From NCBI GenBank assembly GCA_016000195.1, contig JAECRO010000008.1:1-64000 (forward strand): a stretch of DNA of 64,000 bases, in the 5' to 3' direction. The stretch comes from Burkholderiales bacterium. GTDB lineage: Bacteria; Pseudomonadota; Gammaproteobacteria; Burkholderiales; Burkholderiaceae_C. Position 1 is the first letter of the stretch. Every line of letters begins with the position of its first letter. Of the stretch, positions 50,240-60,070 are shown in pieces. A model generated the notes under the pieces. The model searched no databases. It was not told the DNA's origin and was given only the letters and a program-made list of their open reading frames with translations. A program made the translations under genes and the position numbers.

Positions 50240-51000
50240 GCCGCCTGCGCGCCGCCGGCGGCCTCGGCCACAGCTTGTCCGGGCTGATTCGCCATCCTGA
50301 ATTCCGCCTGGGCGCGCGCGAGGTTGCCGGCGTGGCGCCCGGCCTGGCGGCCTGGGGCCTGATGACCGGCGTGGCCATGGTGAACTCGGGCATGTCGGTG
50401 GTCGAGGCCGTGGCGATGACGCTGCTGGTGTTTGCCGGCAGCTCGCAGCTGGCGGGCATTCCCCTGATTGCCGCCAGCGCGCCGGTCTGGGTGATCCTGG
50501 CCACCAGTTTTTGCGTCAACCTGCGCTTCGTGGTGTTCAGCGCCCACTTGCGCAGCTACCTGATGCACCTGCCCCGGCCGGCGCGGCTGCTGGCCGGCTA
50601 CCTGTGCGCCGACATGACTTATGTGCTGTTCGTGCGGCGCTTTCCCCATCCGGCGCTGGAGCCGGCCCAGCGCCAGGCCGAACTGGCCTATTTTGCCGGC
50701 AGCAGCGGCCTGAACTGGGTCAGCTGGCAGGCCGCCAGCCTGCTGGGAATCGCCCTGGCGCAATGGATTCCGACAGCCTGGGGCCTGGGGTTTGCCGGCA
50801 TCCTGGCGCTGATCGGCGTCACCTGTTCGCTGGCCTCCAGCCCCATGCGGCGCGTTTCGGGCGGTGTCGCGGGCGCGGCGGCGGTGGCGGTGTTCGCGCT
50901 GCCGTACAAGCTCAACATCGTGGTGGCGATTGCCGTGGCGGTGGCGCTGTGCCTGCTGCTGGAGTCGCCCGCGCCGCCTGACCGGAGGGCACCGGAATGA
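50236..51000 (+). CDS. azlC: AzlC-family branched-chain amino acid exporter subunit
   Basis: This 254-residue membrane protein has about seven hydrophobic segments. [20 protein letters not shown] and [15 protein letters not shown], plus [18 protein letters not shown], are typical of the large subunit of AzlCD exporters (branched-chain amino acids; YgaZH export valine). The GTG start overlaps the fmt stop (GTGA). AzlD follows after 127 bases, which hold a family B repeat. Confidence 0.9.
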   Translation: MSRLRAAGGLGHSLSGLIRHPEFRLGAREVAGVAPGLAAWGLMTGVAMVNSGMSVVEAVAMTLLVFAGSSQLAGIPLIAASAPVWVILATSFCVNLRFVVFSAHLRSYLMHLPRPARLLAGYLCADMTYVLFVRRFPHPALEPAQRQAELAYFAGSSGLNWVSWQAASLLGIALAQWIPTAWGLGFAGILALIGVTCSLASSPMRRVSGGVAGAAAVAVFALPYKLNIVVAIAVAVALCLLLESPAPPDRRAPE

Positions 51001-51075
51001 AAGTGAGTCGCACGACAACCGAAGCGACAAGCGTAGGAGCCCTCGGCCGCCGCGCCGGGCCGCCCCAAGCAAGGC

Positions 51076-51124
51076 CAGCCCCCTCGGGGGGCAGCGCAGT
51101 ACGCGAAGCGACAAGCGTGGGGGC
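51076..51124. repeat. Dispersed repeat family B between azlC and azlD
   Basis: CCAGCCCCCTCGGGGGGCAG, then CGCAGTACGCGAAGCGACAA and GCGTGGGGGC, ending three bases before the azlD ATG. The repeat therefore supplies the purine-rich sequence in front of azlD. Confidence 0.82.
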
Positions 51125-51127
51125 CAT

Positions 51128-51469
51128 ATGACGGACTGGTGGACGCTGGGCGTCATCGCTGGCATGGCGGTCGTCACGGTCATCACGCGCAGTTTCTTTT
51201 TCATCTCCAGCCGCCCCTGGCACCTGCCGCGCTGGGCGCAGCGCGGCCTGCAATACGCGCCGATTGCCGCGCTGGCGGCGGTCATCGTTCCCGAACTGGT
51301 CATGACCCAGGGGCGCCTGATCGCTTCCTGGCAGGATGCGCGCGTTTTTGGCGCGCTGGCCGGGGCGGCGTTTTACATCTGGCGCCGGGGCGCCGGGCAG
51401 GCCGTGCTGGGCACCATCGTGGTCGGCATGGCGGTCTATCTGCCGCTGCACATCGGGCTGGGCTGGTGA
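51128..51469 (+). CDS. azlD: AzlD-family branched-chain amino acid exporter subunit
   Basis: A 113-residue protein with four hydrophobic segments (LGVIAGMAVVTVITRSFFFI, APIAALAAVIVPELVM, FGALAGAAFYIWR and TIVVGMAVYLPLHIGLGW). It is the small subunit partner of AzlC. The start codon follows GTGGGGGCCAT contributed by a repeat, so the ribosome-binding site is poor; translation may depend on AzlC. Confidence 0.88.
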   Translation: MTDWWTLGVIAGMAVVTVITRSFFFISSRPWHLPRWAQRGLQYAPIAALAAVIVPELVMTQGRLIASWQDARVFGALAGAAFYIWRRGAGQAVLGTIVVGMAVYLPLHIGLGW

Positions 51470-51471
51470 AT

Positions 51472-51625
51472 GTGGCCCCCACGGTCGCGCACTGCGTGTC
51501 GCTTCCTGCCCCCCGAGGGGGCCGCTGCGCCTGCGGCCCGGCAAAGCCGTCTCCGCGGCCCTGGCTGGAAGGGACGGGGGCATGGTCGCTCACTGCATAT
51601 AGCTTCCTGCCCCCGGGGGTCGCTC
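51472..51625. repeat. Two inverted family B repeats before pgk
   Basis: GTGGCCCCCACGGTCGCGCA, then CTGCGTGTCGCTTCCTGCCC and CCCGAGGGGGCC at 51472-51517, and a shorter copy ending TTCCTGCCCCCGGGGGTCGC at 51579-51625. Both are inverted relative to the copy before azlD, so the azlD gene lies between inverted repeats. Confidence 0.8.
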
Positions 51626-51691
51626 CCTACAATTCTTCCAGCCAGCCGCCTGCCGGCGGTTTTTCAACCCTTCGTACTTTGCGAGTTGTCC

Positions 51692-52885
51692 ATGAATTTC
51701 ATCCGTTTTTCCGATTTGTGTGCCAGCGGCCAGGTGGCCGGCCAGCGCGTTTTCATCCGCGCCGACCTGAACGTGCCGCAGGATGCCAGCGGCGCCATCA
51801 CCGAGGACACGCGCATCCGCGCCTCGGTGCCGTGCCTGCAGATGGCGCTGGATGCCGGCGCGGCGGTCATGGTCACGTCGCACCTCGGGCGTCCGGTGGA
51901 AGGCGAGTTCAAGCCGGCCGATTCGCTGGCCCCTGTGGCCAAACGCCTGGGCGAGCTGATGCAGCGCGATATTCCTGTGGTAGCCAACTGGGTCGATGGC
52001 GTGGACGTGCAGCCCGGCCAGCTGGTGATGCTGGAAAACTGCCGCCTGAACCAGGGCGAGAAGAAAAACAACGAAGCGCTGGCCCGCAAGATGGCGGATT
52101 TGTGCGATATTTTTGTGCATGACGCCTTCGGCACCGCGCACCGCGCCGAAGCCTCGACCTACGGCATTGCGCAATATGCGCCGATTGCCTGCGCCGGTCC
52201 GCTGCTGGCCGCCGAGATGGATGCGATTTCAGCGGCCTTCGCCCATCCCAAGCGGCCGCTGGTTGCCATCGTCGCGGGCAGCAAGGTCTCGACCAAGCTG
52301 ACCATCCTCAAGGCGCTGGCTGAAAACGTCGATCAGCTGATCGTCGGCGGCGGCATTGCCAACACCTTCATGCTGGCCGCCGGCCTGAACATCGGCAAGA
52401 GCCTGGCCGAGCCTGATTTGCTGGCCGAGGCCAGCGCCGTGATGGCGGCCATGAAGGCGCGCGGCGCCGAGGTGCCGATTCCGACCGACGTGGTAACTGC
52501 CAAGACCTTTGCCTTTGACGCGCCCGCCACCGTCAAGCTGGCCACCCAGGTCGAGGACGACGACCTGATCCTGGACATCGGCCCCGAGACCACCGCCCGG
52601 CTGGCCGCGCAGCTCAAGCGCGCCGGCACCATCGTCTGGAACGGCCCGGTCGGCGTGTTCGAGTTCGAGGCCTTTTCCAAAGGCACCGAAGGCATCGCCC
52701 GCGCGATTGCCGGCTCCAGCGCCTTCAGCATTGCCGGCGGCGGCGACACGCTGGCGGCGATTGCCAAGTACGGCATCGAGAAGGATGTCGGCTACATCTC
52801 CACCGGCGGCGGCGCTTTCCTGGAAGTGCTCGAAGGCAAGACGCTGCCGGCGTTCGAGATTTTGCAAAAGCGGGCAGCGGGCTGA
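51692..52885 (+). CDS. pgk: Phosphoglycerate kinase
   Basis: Transfers phosphate from 1,3-bisphosphoglycerate to ADP. This 397-residue two-domain enzyme has [33 protein letters not shown], the substrate arginines in [13 protein letters not shown] and [10 protein letters not shown], the hinge [15 protein letters not shown] and the C-terminal nucleotide loop [22 protein letters not shown] 51692 is the normal start; the longer track ORF runs back through repeats. Confidence 0.97.
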   Translation: MNFIRFSDLCASGQVAGQRVFIRADLNVPQDASGAITEDTRIRASVPCLQMALDAGAAVMVTSHLGRPVEGEFKPADSLAPVAKRLGELMQRDIPVVANWVDGVDVQPGQLVMLENCRLNQGEKKNNEALARKMADLCDIFVHDAFGTAHRAEASTYGIAQYAPIACAGPLLAAEMDAISAAFAHPKRPLVAIVAGSKVSTKLTILKALAENVDQLIVGGGIANTFMLAAGLNIGKSLAEPDLLAEASAVMAAMKARGAEVPIPTDVVTAKTFAFDAPATVKLATQVEDDDLILDIGPETTARLAAQLKRAGTIVWNGPVGVFEFEAFSKGTEGIARAIAGSSAFSIAGGGDTLAAIAKYGIEKDVGYISTGGGAFLEVLEGKTLPAFEILQKRAAG

Positions 52886-52898
52886 ACTTTCCGCTTCT

Positions 52899-52957
52899 GT
52901 TTTGATAGCTGCCTGCGCAGGCGGGGCGTGCGCAAACGGCCTGTTTTGCTTGTAAAT
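52899..52957. repeat. Dispersed repeat family A between pgk and pyk
   Basis: TTTTGATAGCTGCCTGCGCA, then GGCGGGGCGTGCGCAAACGG and CCTGTTTTGCTTG. A half copy, TTGCTAGCTGTTTGG, follows at about 53037-53051. The rest of the pgk-pyk gap is GC-rich and shows no terminator. Confidence 0.82.
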
Positions 52958-53102
52958 GGCGCCCATCCGCCTGGTTGCGGCGCTGAGGGGCGCGCGCCGG
53001 CCCGCGCTGCGCTGTGCGCGGTGCGGCGCCTTGCATTTGCTAGCTGTTTGGTAACGGGTTTCGTGTATAAACCGGAAACTAAATTACAAGGAGACATCCC
53101 CC

Positions 53103-54536
53103 ATGACGCGTCGCGCCACCAAAATCGTTGCCACCCTCGGTCCCGCTTCTGGCGACCCGGTGCTGCTGGAGAAAATGATACGCGCCGGCGTCAACGTGGT
53201 GCGCCTCAATTTCAGCCACGGCAAGGCCCAGGACCACATCAACCTGGCCGCCGTGGTGCGCGAAGTGGCCCAGCGCGCCGGCCGCGAAGTCGCCATCATG
53301 GCCGACCTGCAGGGGCCGAAAATCCGCGTCGGCAAGTTCGCCGAAGGCAAGGTGTGCTTGGTGCCGGGCGAGAAATTCATCCTTGACGCGTCGCGCACCG
53401 AGCCGGGCGACATCAAGGGCGTCGGGCTGGACTACAAGGAGCTGCCGCGCGACGTGAAGGCCGGCGATGTGCTGCTGCTGAACGACGGCCTGATCGTGCT
53501 GACGGTCGATGCGGTGCGCGGCGAGGAAGTGATGACCACCGTCAAGCTTGGCGGCGAGCTGTCGAACAACAAGGGCATCAACAAGCAGGGCGGCGGCCTG
53601 ACCGCGCCGGCGCTGACCGCCAAGGACATGGAAGACATCAAGACCGCGATGAGCTTCCAGGCCGACTACGTGGCCGTGAGCTTTCCGAAAAACGCCACCG
53701 ACATGGAAATGGCCCGCCAGCTGTGCAACGTGGCCGCCGCGCCCTACAGGCACAAGCCCGGCCTGATCGCCAAGATCGAGCGCGCCGAGGCGATTCCCAA
53801 GCTCGAAGAAATCCTCAAGGTCAGCGACGGCATCATGGTGGCGCGCGGCGACCTGGCGGTCGAGGTCGGCAATGCCGCCGTGCCGGCGCTGCAAAAACGC
53901 ATGATCAAGATGGCCCGGGCCGCCGACAAGGTGGTCATCACCGCCACGCAGATGATGGAAAGCATGATCCTGAACCCGGTGCCGACGCGCGCCGAGGTCA
54001 GCGACGTGGCCAATGCGGTGCTCGACGGCACCGATGCGGTGATGCTCAGCGCCGAAACCGCCACCGGCCGCTTTCCGCTCGAAACCGTCGAGGAAATGGC
54101 GAAGATCTGCGCCGAAGCCGAAAAGGCCGAATACAAGGAGCTGGGCGGCGACTTTTCGGGCAAGACCTTTGCGCGCATCGACCAGTCGATTGCCATGGGC
54201 GCGCTGTTCACCGCCCACCACCTGGGCGCCAAGGCCATCGTGGCGCTGACCGACAGCGGCTCGACCGCGCTGTGGATGAGCCGCCACGACATCCATGTGC
54301 CGATCTACGCCCTGACGCCGCGTCTGGACACCCAGCGCAGGATGGCGCTGTACCGCAACGTGCGCGCGATCCTCATGGACAGCAGCGCCGACCGCGACAC
54401 CGCGCTGGAGCAGGCCGAAAGCCACCTGCTGCGCCTGGACATCGTACACAGCGGCGACGTGTACGCCATCACCTGCGGCGAGCCGATGGGCGCGCCGGGC
54501 GGCACCAACATGCTCAAGATCTGCCGGGTGGCTTGA
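53103..54536 (+). CDS. pyk: Pyruvate kinase
   Basis: Makes pyruvate and ATP from phosphoenolpyruvate and ADP. The 477-residue chain has RATKIVATLGPASGDPVLLE, VRLNFSHGKAQDHINL, MADLQGPKIRVGKF, the Lys in GLIAKIERAEAIPKL and MVARGDLAVEVGN, then MLSAETATGRFP. ACAAGGAG eight to nine bases before the ATG supports the start. Separated from pgk by 217 bases. Confidence 0.97.
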   Translation: MTRRATKIVATLGPASGDPVLLEKMIRAGVNVVRLNFSHGKAQDHINLAAVVREVAQRAGREVAIMADLQGPKIRVGKFAEGKVCLVPGEKFILDASRTEPGDIKGVGLDYKELPRDVKAGDVLLLNDGLIVLTVDAVRGEEVMTTVKLGGELSNNKGINKQGGGLTAPALTAKDMEDIKTAMSFQADYVAVSFPKNATDMEMARQLCNVAAAPYRHKPGLIAKIERAEAIPKLEEILKVSDGIMVARGDLAVEVGNAAVPALQKRMIKMARAADKVVITATQMMESMILNPVPTRAEVSDVANAVLDGTDAVMLSAETATGRFPLETVEEMAKICAEAEKAEYKELGGDFSGKTFARIDQSIAMGALFTAHHLGAKAIVALTDSGSTALWMSRHDIHVPIYALTPRLDTQRRMALYRNVRAILMDSSADRDTALEQAESHLLRLDIVHSGDVYAITCGEPMGAPGGTNMLKICRVA

Positions 54537-54569
54537 ATGGGTGCCGGGCGCGCCTGAGCCCGGCCGCAT

Positions 54570-55331
54570 TCACTCCGCTGGCGTCAATGGCGTCAGTGCC
54601 GAGAGGCGGGACACCGGGGCTGTCGCATGCGTGCGGCTTCGGGCCATCAGCCGGCTGACCGCCGCGTCAATGCCGGCGGCCACCGTCCAGCACAGCCAGG
54701 CGGTCCACAAGGTGTGGCTCATGTAGTGCGCGCCACGAATCTGCTGCGCCAGGCCAAAAACCAGCCCGGCCAGCATCGCGCCGGCAAACCAGCGCCAGGC
54801 GGTTTTGGGCAGCGCATGCCTGAACGCAAAAAATCCGCCGATGAAGGCAAAGCCCGCCGACGCATGGCCGGCCGGAAAGCAGCCGCCGGTGCCGCCATCG
54901 CGCACGCCCCAAGCCCAGTGCGACACATAAGTCGCCGCTCCGCCGAATTCCTGCAAGTCCCAGGGGCAGCTGGTGTGGCTGTGCAGCTTGAGGGTCGAGA
55001 CGGCCAGCAGGGCGGCCAGCGTGGTCAGGGCCAGTTGCGCCCGGCGCGCCATGGGCAGTTGCCTGAGGGTGCCGATGGGCAGGAAAATCGCGGTCAGCAG
55101 GCCCAGCTCAAGCACCCAGGGCCAGAGGCGGATGTCGTCGTGCAGCAGGTCGCGCCATAGCCAGTGGCTCTCCAGCGCAAAGCCGCCGGCAGAACCGAAC
55201 CAGTGCGCCATGGCCAGATCAAGTCCTGAAAAGTCCCAGAGCAGCAACAGCAGAAAGCTGGCCAGCGTCCAGAATAAAAGGCGCGGCGGTGAGGAGGAGG
55301 AGGAGGGTGCGGGAAACGGCAGGTAAGGCAT
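54570..55331 (-). CDS. PAP2-family membrane phosphatase
   Basis: A protein of about 253 residues with six hydrophobic helices. PAP2 phosphatase motifs are KLHSHTSCPWD (in place of KxxxxxxRP), GGCFPAGHASAGFAF (the PSGH-type motif) and RGAHYMSHTLWTAW (SRxxxxxHxxxD-like). Related enzymes dephosphorylate lipid A, undecaprenyl pyrophosphate or phosphatidylglycerol phosphate. It is divergent from a PmrAB/QseBC-like two-component system, which could mean regulated lipid A modification. The track's TTG start adds 14 codons; ATG 55331 is preferred. Confidence 0.87.
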   Translation of the reverse strand: MPYLPFPAPSSSSSPPRLLFWTLASFLLLLLWDFSGLDLAMAHWFGSAGGFALESHWLWRDLLHDDIRLWPWVLELGLLTAIFLPIGTLRQLPMARRAQLALTTLAALLAVSTLKLHSHTSCPWDLQEFGGAATYVSHWAWGVRDGGTGGCFPAGHASAGFAFIGGFFAFRHALPKTAWRWFAGAMLAGLVFGLAQQIRGAHYMSHTLWTAWLCWTVAAGIDAAVSRLMARSRTHATAPVSRLSALTPLTPAE

Positions 55332-55439
55332 GCAGGCTTGTGGCGGGGACGGGTGGCGCCAAGGTAGCCGCAACGTCTTAAGTCATCCTTAAAGGCAGGC
55401 GGGCGCCTGAAAATAAGTGCGGTGCATGACAATAGGCCC

Positions 55440-56132
55440 ATGAGAATCCTGGTGGTTGAAGACGATGCCGGCATTGCCGCCGGCCTGCGGACCAATCTGC
55501 AGCAGCGCGGCTATGCGGTCGATGTGTGCGGCACGCTGGCCAGCGCCTGGGCCGCCGTGTGCAGCGAGCCTTTCGATCTGCTCCTGCTGGACCTTGGCCT
55601 GCCCGATGGCGATGGCGGCAGGCTGTTGCAGCGCGTCAGGCAGTCGCCGGCGGCAGCCGGCAGCATGCCCGACCCTTTGACGCCGGTCCTCATCATGACG
55701 GCGCGCGATCAGGTGGCCGACCGCATCTCGGGGCTGAACCTGGGGGCCGACGACTACCTGGTCAAGCCTTTTGACCTCGACGAGCTGGAAGCCCGCATGC
55801 GCGCGCTGCTGCGCCGGGCCGGAGGCCGTGCCCATCCCCTGCTGGTGCAGGGCGACCTGGTGATTGACCCCGCCGCCCACACCGTGCTGCGCGCCGGCCA
55901 GCCGGTCGAGCTGACGCCGCGTGAATTCGCCTTGCTGCTGCTGCTGCTGGAGTCGCGTGGCCGGGTGCTGTCGCGCCAGCAACTGGAGGCGCGGCTTTAC
56001 AACTGGCAAGACGCCGTCGGCAGCAATGCGGTCGAGGTCCATGTGCATCATGTGCGCCGCAAGCTCGGCGAAAGCCTGATCCAGACGGTGCGCGGCGTGG
56101 GCTATTTCATTCCCCGGGAAGAGCCGCCATGA
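55440..56132 (+). CDS. OmpR-family response regulator (PmrA/QseB-like)
   Basis: This 230-residue protein has a receiver domain (MRILVVEDDAGIAAGLRTNL, phospho-acceptor Asp in DLLLLDLGLPDGDG, Lys in DDYLVKPFDLDELEARMRAL) and a winged-helix output domain (ELTPREFALLLLLLESRGRV, VEVHVHHVRRKLG, IQTVRGVGYFIP). The start at 55440 gives the usual length. The stop overlaps the kinase start (ATGA). It probably controls the divergent PAP2 gene. Confidence 0.94.
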   Translation: MRILVVEDDAGIAAGLRTNLQQRGYAVDVCGTLASAWAAVCSEPFDLLLLDLGLPDGDGGRLLQRVRQSPAAAGSMPDPLTPVLIMTARDQVADRISGLNLGADDYLVKPFDLDELEARMRALLRRAGGRAHPLLVQGDLVIDPAAHTVLRAGQPVELTPREFALLLLLLESRGRVLSRQQLEARLYNWQDAVGSNAVEVHVHHVRRKLGESLIQTVRGVGYFIPREEPP

Positions 56133-57499
56133 AGCGGCCCGCTGACCGGCAGGCCTCGCTGACCGGACGGCTGGTGCTGGGGGTGCTGGCGGCGCTGCTG
56201 CTGGTGTGGGCCGGGTTTGTCGCTGTCGGCTACCGCACCGGCATTCATGAGGCCGACGAACTGACTGATGGACACCTGGCCGGAACAGCCGCGCTGCTGC
56301 TCACGCTGGAGCTGCCGCCGTTCGTGGCGGGCAGCGCGCAGGCGAACCGCCAGGCGAACCTGAATGTGGCCCGGCCTTCCCTGTACACCCTGAAAAAGCA
56401 CGACTACCAGTTTTCCCTGAGCGTGCTGGTGCGCGACGCCGGCGGCCATGTGCTGGCGCGCACCGGCGAAGCGCCACTGCCGCCGTTCGGGCAGCGCGAC
56501 GGCTTCGCCGACCTGCAGCTGGGAACGCCGGCCATTGCATGGCGCAGCTTTTCACAATGGGATGCGGCGCACAGCCGCCAGGTGATGGTGCTGGTGAAAA
56601 TCGAGGAGCGCGAAGACCTGACTGAAGACGTTGCCACCCAGCTGGCCGCTCCCGGCCTGTGGCTGCTGCCGGTGGTGGCGCTGGCGCTGGGGGCGGCCAT
56701 TTTGCGCGGCCTGCAGCCGCTGCAGGCGCTGTCGCGCGACGTGGAAGAGCTGGAAGTGGACAAGGCCGAGCGCCTGCAGGCCCGCCACCCTTACCGCGAG
56801 TTCAACTCGGTGGTCCGCTCCATCAACAAGCTGGTGGGCGAGCAGCAGGCCGCGCTGGAGCGCGAACGCCAGCTGGCGAGCGAAATCGCGCATGAATTGC
56901 GCACGCCCCTGTCGTCGATTGCCCTGCAGGCGGCGTCGCTCAAGGGCGCCTTGCCGGCACAGGCGCAGGCAGCGGCGCTGCAGCAAATCGGCGCCGACGC
57001 GCTGCGCGCCGGCCACGTCATCAGCCAGCTGCTCGCCCTGGCACGGACCGGCCAGGCCGGCCTGCAGCAGCCGCTGGTCCGGCTCGACGTGGCGGCGCTG
57101 GCCCGGCAGGTCGTGGGCGACTATGCCCAGGCGGCCTGGCAAAGCGGCCATCAACTGAGTGTCCAGGGCGCTGAACACCTGCACATCCTGGCGCATCCGC
57201 TGCTGCTGGAGCTGGCCTTGCGCAACCTGATCGACAACGCCCTGCAGCACACCCCCGGAGGCACCGCCGTGAGCGTCCAGTGTGGCTGTGACGCGGGCGG
57301 GCCATGGCTGCAGGTCTGCGATGACGGCAAGGGCCGCAGCACGGGACCGGGCTTGCCCTTGCCTTCCACCGAGCGCCTGGGCCTGGGGCACAAGATTGTC
57401 GGCCGCGTCATGGACATTCATGGCGGCAGCTTTGCACAGCACCCCGCACCTGCGCCGTTCACCCGGTGTTACCGGCTGGCTTTTCCAGCCGCTTCCTGA
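56129..57499 (+). CDS. Sensor histidine kinase (PmrB/QseC-like)
   Basis: This 456-residue membrane kinase has two helices (about residues 11-32 and 170-190) flanking a periplasmic sensor of about 135 residues, then a HAMP-like linker, the H box ASEIAHELRTPLSSIALQAA, N box NLIDNALQHTPGGTAVS, and G1/G2 motifs (CDDGKG... GLGHKIVGRVMDIHGG). The sensor belongs to the 2CSK_N type of QseC/PmrB kinases. It is co-translated with the regulator. The signal is unknown; PmrB-like relatives detect Fe3+ or cationic peptides. Confidence 0.93.
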   Translation: MKRPADRQASLTGRLVLGVLAALLLVWAGFVAVGYRTGIHEADELTDGHLAGTAALLLTLELPPFVAGSAQANRQANLNVARPSLYTLKKHDYQFSLSVLVRDAGGHVLARTGEAPLPPFGQRDGFADLQLGTPAIAWRSFSQWDAAHSRQVMVLVKIEEREDLTEDVATQLAAPGLWLLPVVALALGAAILRGLQPLQALSRDVEELEVDKAERLQARHPYREFNSVVRSINKLVGEQQAALERERQLASEIAHELRTPLSSIALQAASLKGALPAQAQAAALQQIGADALRAGHVISQLLALARTGQAGLQQPLVRLDVAALARQVVGDYAQAAWQSGHQLSVQGAEHLHILAHPLLLELALRNLIDNALQHTPGGTAVSVQCGCDAGGPWLQVCDDGKGRSTGPGLPLPSTERLGLGHKIVGRVMDIHGGSFAQHPAPAPFTRCYRLAFPAAS

Positions 57500-57645
57500 G
57501 CGTTCGGACTTTTGGCAGACGGTAGAATGAACGACTGGGTTACGTCGCGGTTACAGCCCGCTGCAGCACCGCGTTGGCGCTGAGTGTGGAGCCGCCTGGC
57601 GAGCCACCATTCCGACAGCTTTTTAACTTTCAGGGGATCTAGATC

Positions 57646-58710
57646 ATGGCACTCGTTTCGATGCGCGAGCTGCTGGACCATGCCGCCGCCAATGGCTACG
57701 GCATTCCAGCTTTCAACGTCAACAACCTGGAGCAGGTCCAGGCCGTGATGGCCGCCGCCGACGAGGTGGGCGCGCCCGTCATCCTGCAGGCCAGCGCCGG
57801 CGCCCGCAAGTACGCCGGTGAAGCCTTCATCAAGCACCTGATCCTGGCGGCTGTCGAGGCCTATCCGCACATTCCGCTGGTGATGCACCAGGACCACGGC
57901 CAGAGCCCGGCCATCTGCCAGGGCGCGATTGACCTGGGCTTCAGCTCGGTGATGATGGACGGCAGCCTCGAAGCTGACGGCAAGACCATTGCCAGCTACG
58001 AGTACAACGTCGAGGTCACGCGCAAGGTCGTCGAGATGGCGCATGCCACCGGCGTCTCGGTCGAAGGCGAACTCGGCTGCCTGGGCAGCCTGGAAACCAT
58101 GCAGGGCGACAAGGAAGACGGCCACGGCACCGACGCCGTGATGACGCACGACCAGCTGCTGACCGACCCCGAGCAGGCCGCCGACTTCGTCAAGCGCACC
58201 CAGCTCGATGCGCTGGCGATTGCCATCGGCACCAGCCACGGCGCCTACAAGTTCACCCGCAAGCCCACCGGCGACATCCTGGCCATCGAGCGCGTCAAGG
58301 AAATCCACCGCCGCATTCCCAACACCCACCTGGTGATGCATGGCTCGTCAAGCGTGCCGCAGGATCTGCTGGCGATCATCAACCAGTACGGCGGCAGCAT
58401 GAAGGAAACCTACGGCGTGCCGGTCGAGGAAATCCAGAAGGCCATCCAGTTCGGCGTGCGCAAGATCAACATCGACACCGACATCCGCCTGGCCATGACC
58501 GGCGCGGTGCGCAAGTTTCTGGCCGAGAACCCCGACAAGTTCGATGCCCGGGAATGGCTCAAGCCCGCTAGAGAGGCCGCCAAGGCGATCTGCAAGCAGC
58601 GCTACATCGAGTTCGGCTGCGCAGGCCGGGCCGCCACCATCAAGGGCCAGAGCCTGTCGGTGGTCGCGGCCAAATATGCCCAGGGCGAACTGGCGCAAGT
58701 CGTTCAATAA
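57646..58710 (+). CDS. fba: Class II fructose-1,6-bisphosphate aldolase
   Basis: This 354-residue zinc enzyme of the CbbA/FbaA class has [20 protein letters not shown] (zinc His and Asp), [47 protein letters not shown] (zinc His), [11 protein letters not shown] and [18 protein letters not shown] (the GS..NIDTD phosphate site). It acts in glycolysis and gluconeogenesis. CAGGGGAT precedes the ATG. A terminator follows. Confidence 0.97.
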   Translation: MALVSMRELLDHAAANGYGIPAFNVNNLEQVQAVMAAADEVGAPVILQASAGARKYAGEAFIKHLILAAVEAYPHIPLVMHQDHGQSPAICQGAIDLGFSSVMMDGSLEADGKTIASYEYNVEVTRKVVEMAHATGVSVEGELGCLGSLETMQGDKEDGHGTDAVMTHDQLLTDPEQAADFVKRTQLDALAIAIGTSHGAYKFTRKPTGDILAIERVKEIHRRIPNTHLVMHGSSSVPQDLLAIINQYGGSMKETYGVPVEEIQKAIQFGVRKINIDTDIRLAMTGAVRKFLAENPDKFDAREWLKPAREAAKAICKQRYIEFGCAGRAATIKGQSLSVVAAKYAQGELAQVVQ

Positions 58711-58753
58711 CAAAACCCCCATGCCATCCGCCTTGCCGGATTGGCGATAATTC

Positions 58754-58790
58754 AAAGCCCGTGGTTGACCCAAGTCGCACGGGCTTTGTT
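58754..58790 (+). terminator. Terminator after fba
   Basis: AAAGCCCGTG pairs with CACGGGCTTT over ten positions around a 14-base loop, followed by GTT. Located 44 bases after the aldolase stop and 24 bases before purC. Confidence 0.82.
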
Positions 58791-58813
58791 ACTTTCCAAA
58801 CACGCAGACCCGC

Positions 58814-59731
58814 ATGACCACCACGACCTCCGTACTTCACACCTCGGCCCTGACTTCCCTGCCTTTGCTCGCGCGCGGCAAGGTGCGCGACAACTACGCC
58901 GTGGGCACGGACCGGCTGCTGATGGTCGCCAGCGACCGCCTGAGCGCCTTCGACGTGATTCTGGGCGAGCCGATTCCCGGCAAGGGCGCGCTGCTCACGC
59001 AGATGGCGCTGTTCTGGTTCGACAAGCTCGGCAACATCTGCCCGAACCACCTGACCGGCGAGGCGCCCGAAAGCGTGGTCACGGCGGCTGAAATCCCGCA
59101 GGTCGCCGGCCGCGCTATGCTGGTCAAGCGCCTGAAACCCATTCCGGTCGAGGCCGTGGTGCGCGGCTACCTGGCCGGCAGCGGCTGGGCCGAATACCAG
59201 CAAAGCCAGTCGGTGTGCGGCGTGCCGCTGCCCGCCGGCCTGAAAAACGCCAGCAAGCTGCCCGAGCCGATCTTCACGCCCGCCGCCAAGGCCGAAGTCG
59301 GCGAGCATGACGAAAACATCAGCTACGAGCAGGTCGTCAAGATCGTCGGTCCCGAGCTGGCCGCGCGGATCAGGCAGCTCAGCATCGAGATCTACGAAAC
59401 CGCCGCCGCCTTTGCCTTGACCAAGGGCATCATCATTGCCGACACCAAGTTCGAGTTCGGCCTCGATGAAAACGGCACGCTGACGCTGATGGACGAGGTG
59501 CTGACGCCTGATTCGTCGCGCTACTGGCCGGTCGAAGGCTACGAAGCCGCCTTTGCCGCCGGGCAGAACCCGCCCAGCTACGACAAGCAGTTCGTTCGCG
59601 ACTGGCTGGAGGCCGTGCGCATCAACGGCAAGCCGTGGGACAAAACCCCGCCGTCGCCGCACCTGCCGCCCGGCGTGATCGCCAAGACCGCCGCCAAATA
59701 CCAGGAAGCGATGGCGCGGCTGACGGCTTGA
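58814..59731 (+). CDS. purC: Phosphoribosylaminoimidazole-succinocarboxamide synthase
   Basis: SAICAR synthase, eighth step of purine synthesis. The 305-residue long-form chain has [49 protein letters not shown] and [20 protein letters not shown] followed by PDSSRYWP. It works in the same pathway as purE, purK and purB elsewhere in the window. Confidence 0.97.
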   Translation: MTTTTSVLHTSALTSLPLLARGKVRDNYAVGTDRLLMVASDRLSAFDVILGEPIPGKGALLTQMALFWFDKLGNICPNHLTGEAPESVVTAAEIPQVAGRAMLVKRLKPIPVEAVVRGYLAGSGWAEYQQSQSVCGVPLPAGLKNASKLPEPIFTPAAKAEVGEHDENISYEQVVKIVGPELAARIRQLSIEIYETAAAFALTKGIIIADTKFEFGLDENGTLTLMDEVLTPDSSRYWPVEGYEAAFAAGQNPPSYDKQFVRDWLEAVRINGKPWDKTPPSPHLPPGVIAKTAAKYQEAMARLTA

Positions 59732-59743
59732 GGTGTTCTTTCT

Positions 59744-59767
59744 TTTGTGTCACACTTGTGATACAAA
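59744..59767 (+). promoter_or_regulatory. Palindromic operator of the ParDE-like pair
   Basis: TTTGTGTCACA-CT-TGTGATACAAA is an inverted repeat with 10 of 11 matching arm positions, ending 21 bases before the antitoxin ATG. It is the likely self-repression site of the antitoxin. Confidence 0.7.
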
Positions 59768-59788
59768 CTGACGAAAAAGGAATCCCTG

Positions 59789-60070
59789 ATGTCCACCACC
59801 ACCTTGCGTATTGACGACACATTGCGCGAACGCATCGTCCGGCTCGCGCAAGCGCTGGGCCAGACGCCGCACAATTTCATGCTTGAAGCGCTGGCGCAAA
59901 AGGCGGATGAGGCCGAGTGGAAGCTGTCGATGCAGCGCGAAGCCCAGCAGCGCGATGCGGACTTGCAAGCAGGAGAGCCAGGCGTGGAGTGGCATGAAAT
60001 GCGCGCCTATCTGCGTACCCGTCTGAGCGCGGCGGCCGCCGCGTCCAGGCCCGCGTCGGAACAGCGGTGA
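59789..60070 (+). CDS. Ribbon-helix-helix antitoxin (CopG/ParD type)
   Basis: This 93-residue protein has the RHH fold at the N terminus: TTTLRIDDTLRERIVRLAQA, TPHNFMLEALAQKADEAEW. The C terminus is acidic then Ala/Arg-rich. AAAAGGAA precedes the start. GTGA at the end gives a four-base overlap with the toxin gene. It presumably binds the palindrome just upstream. Confidence 0.9.
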   Translation: MSTTTLRIDDTLRERIVRLAQALGQTPHNFMLEALAQKADEAEWKLSMQREAQQRDADLQAGEPGVEWHEMRAYLRTRLSAAAAASRPASEQR

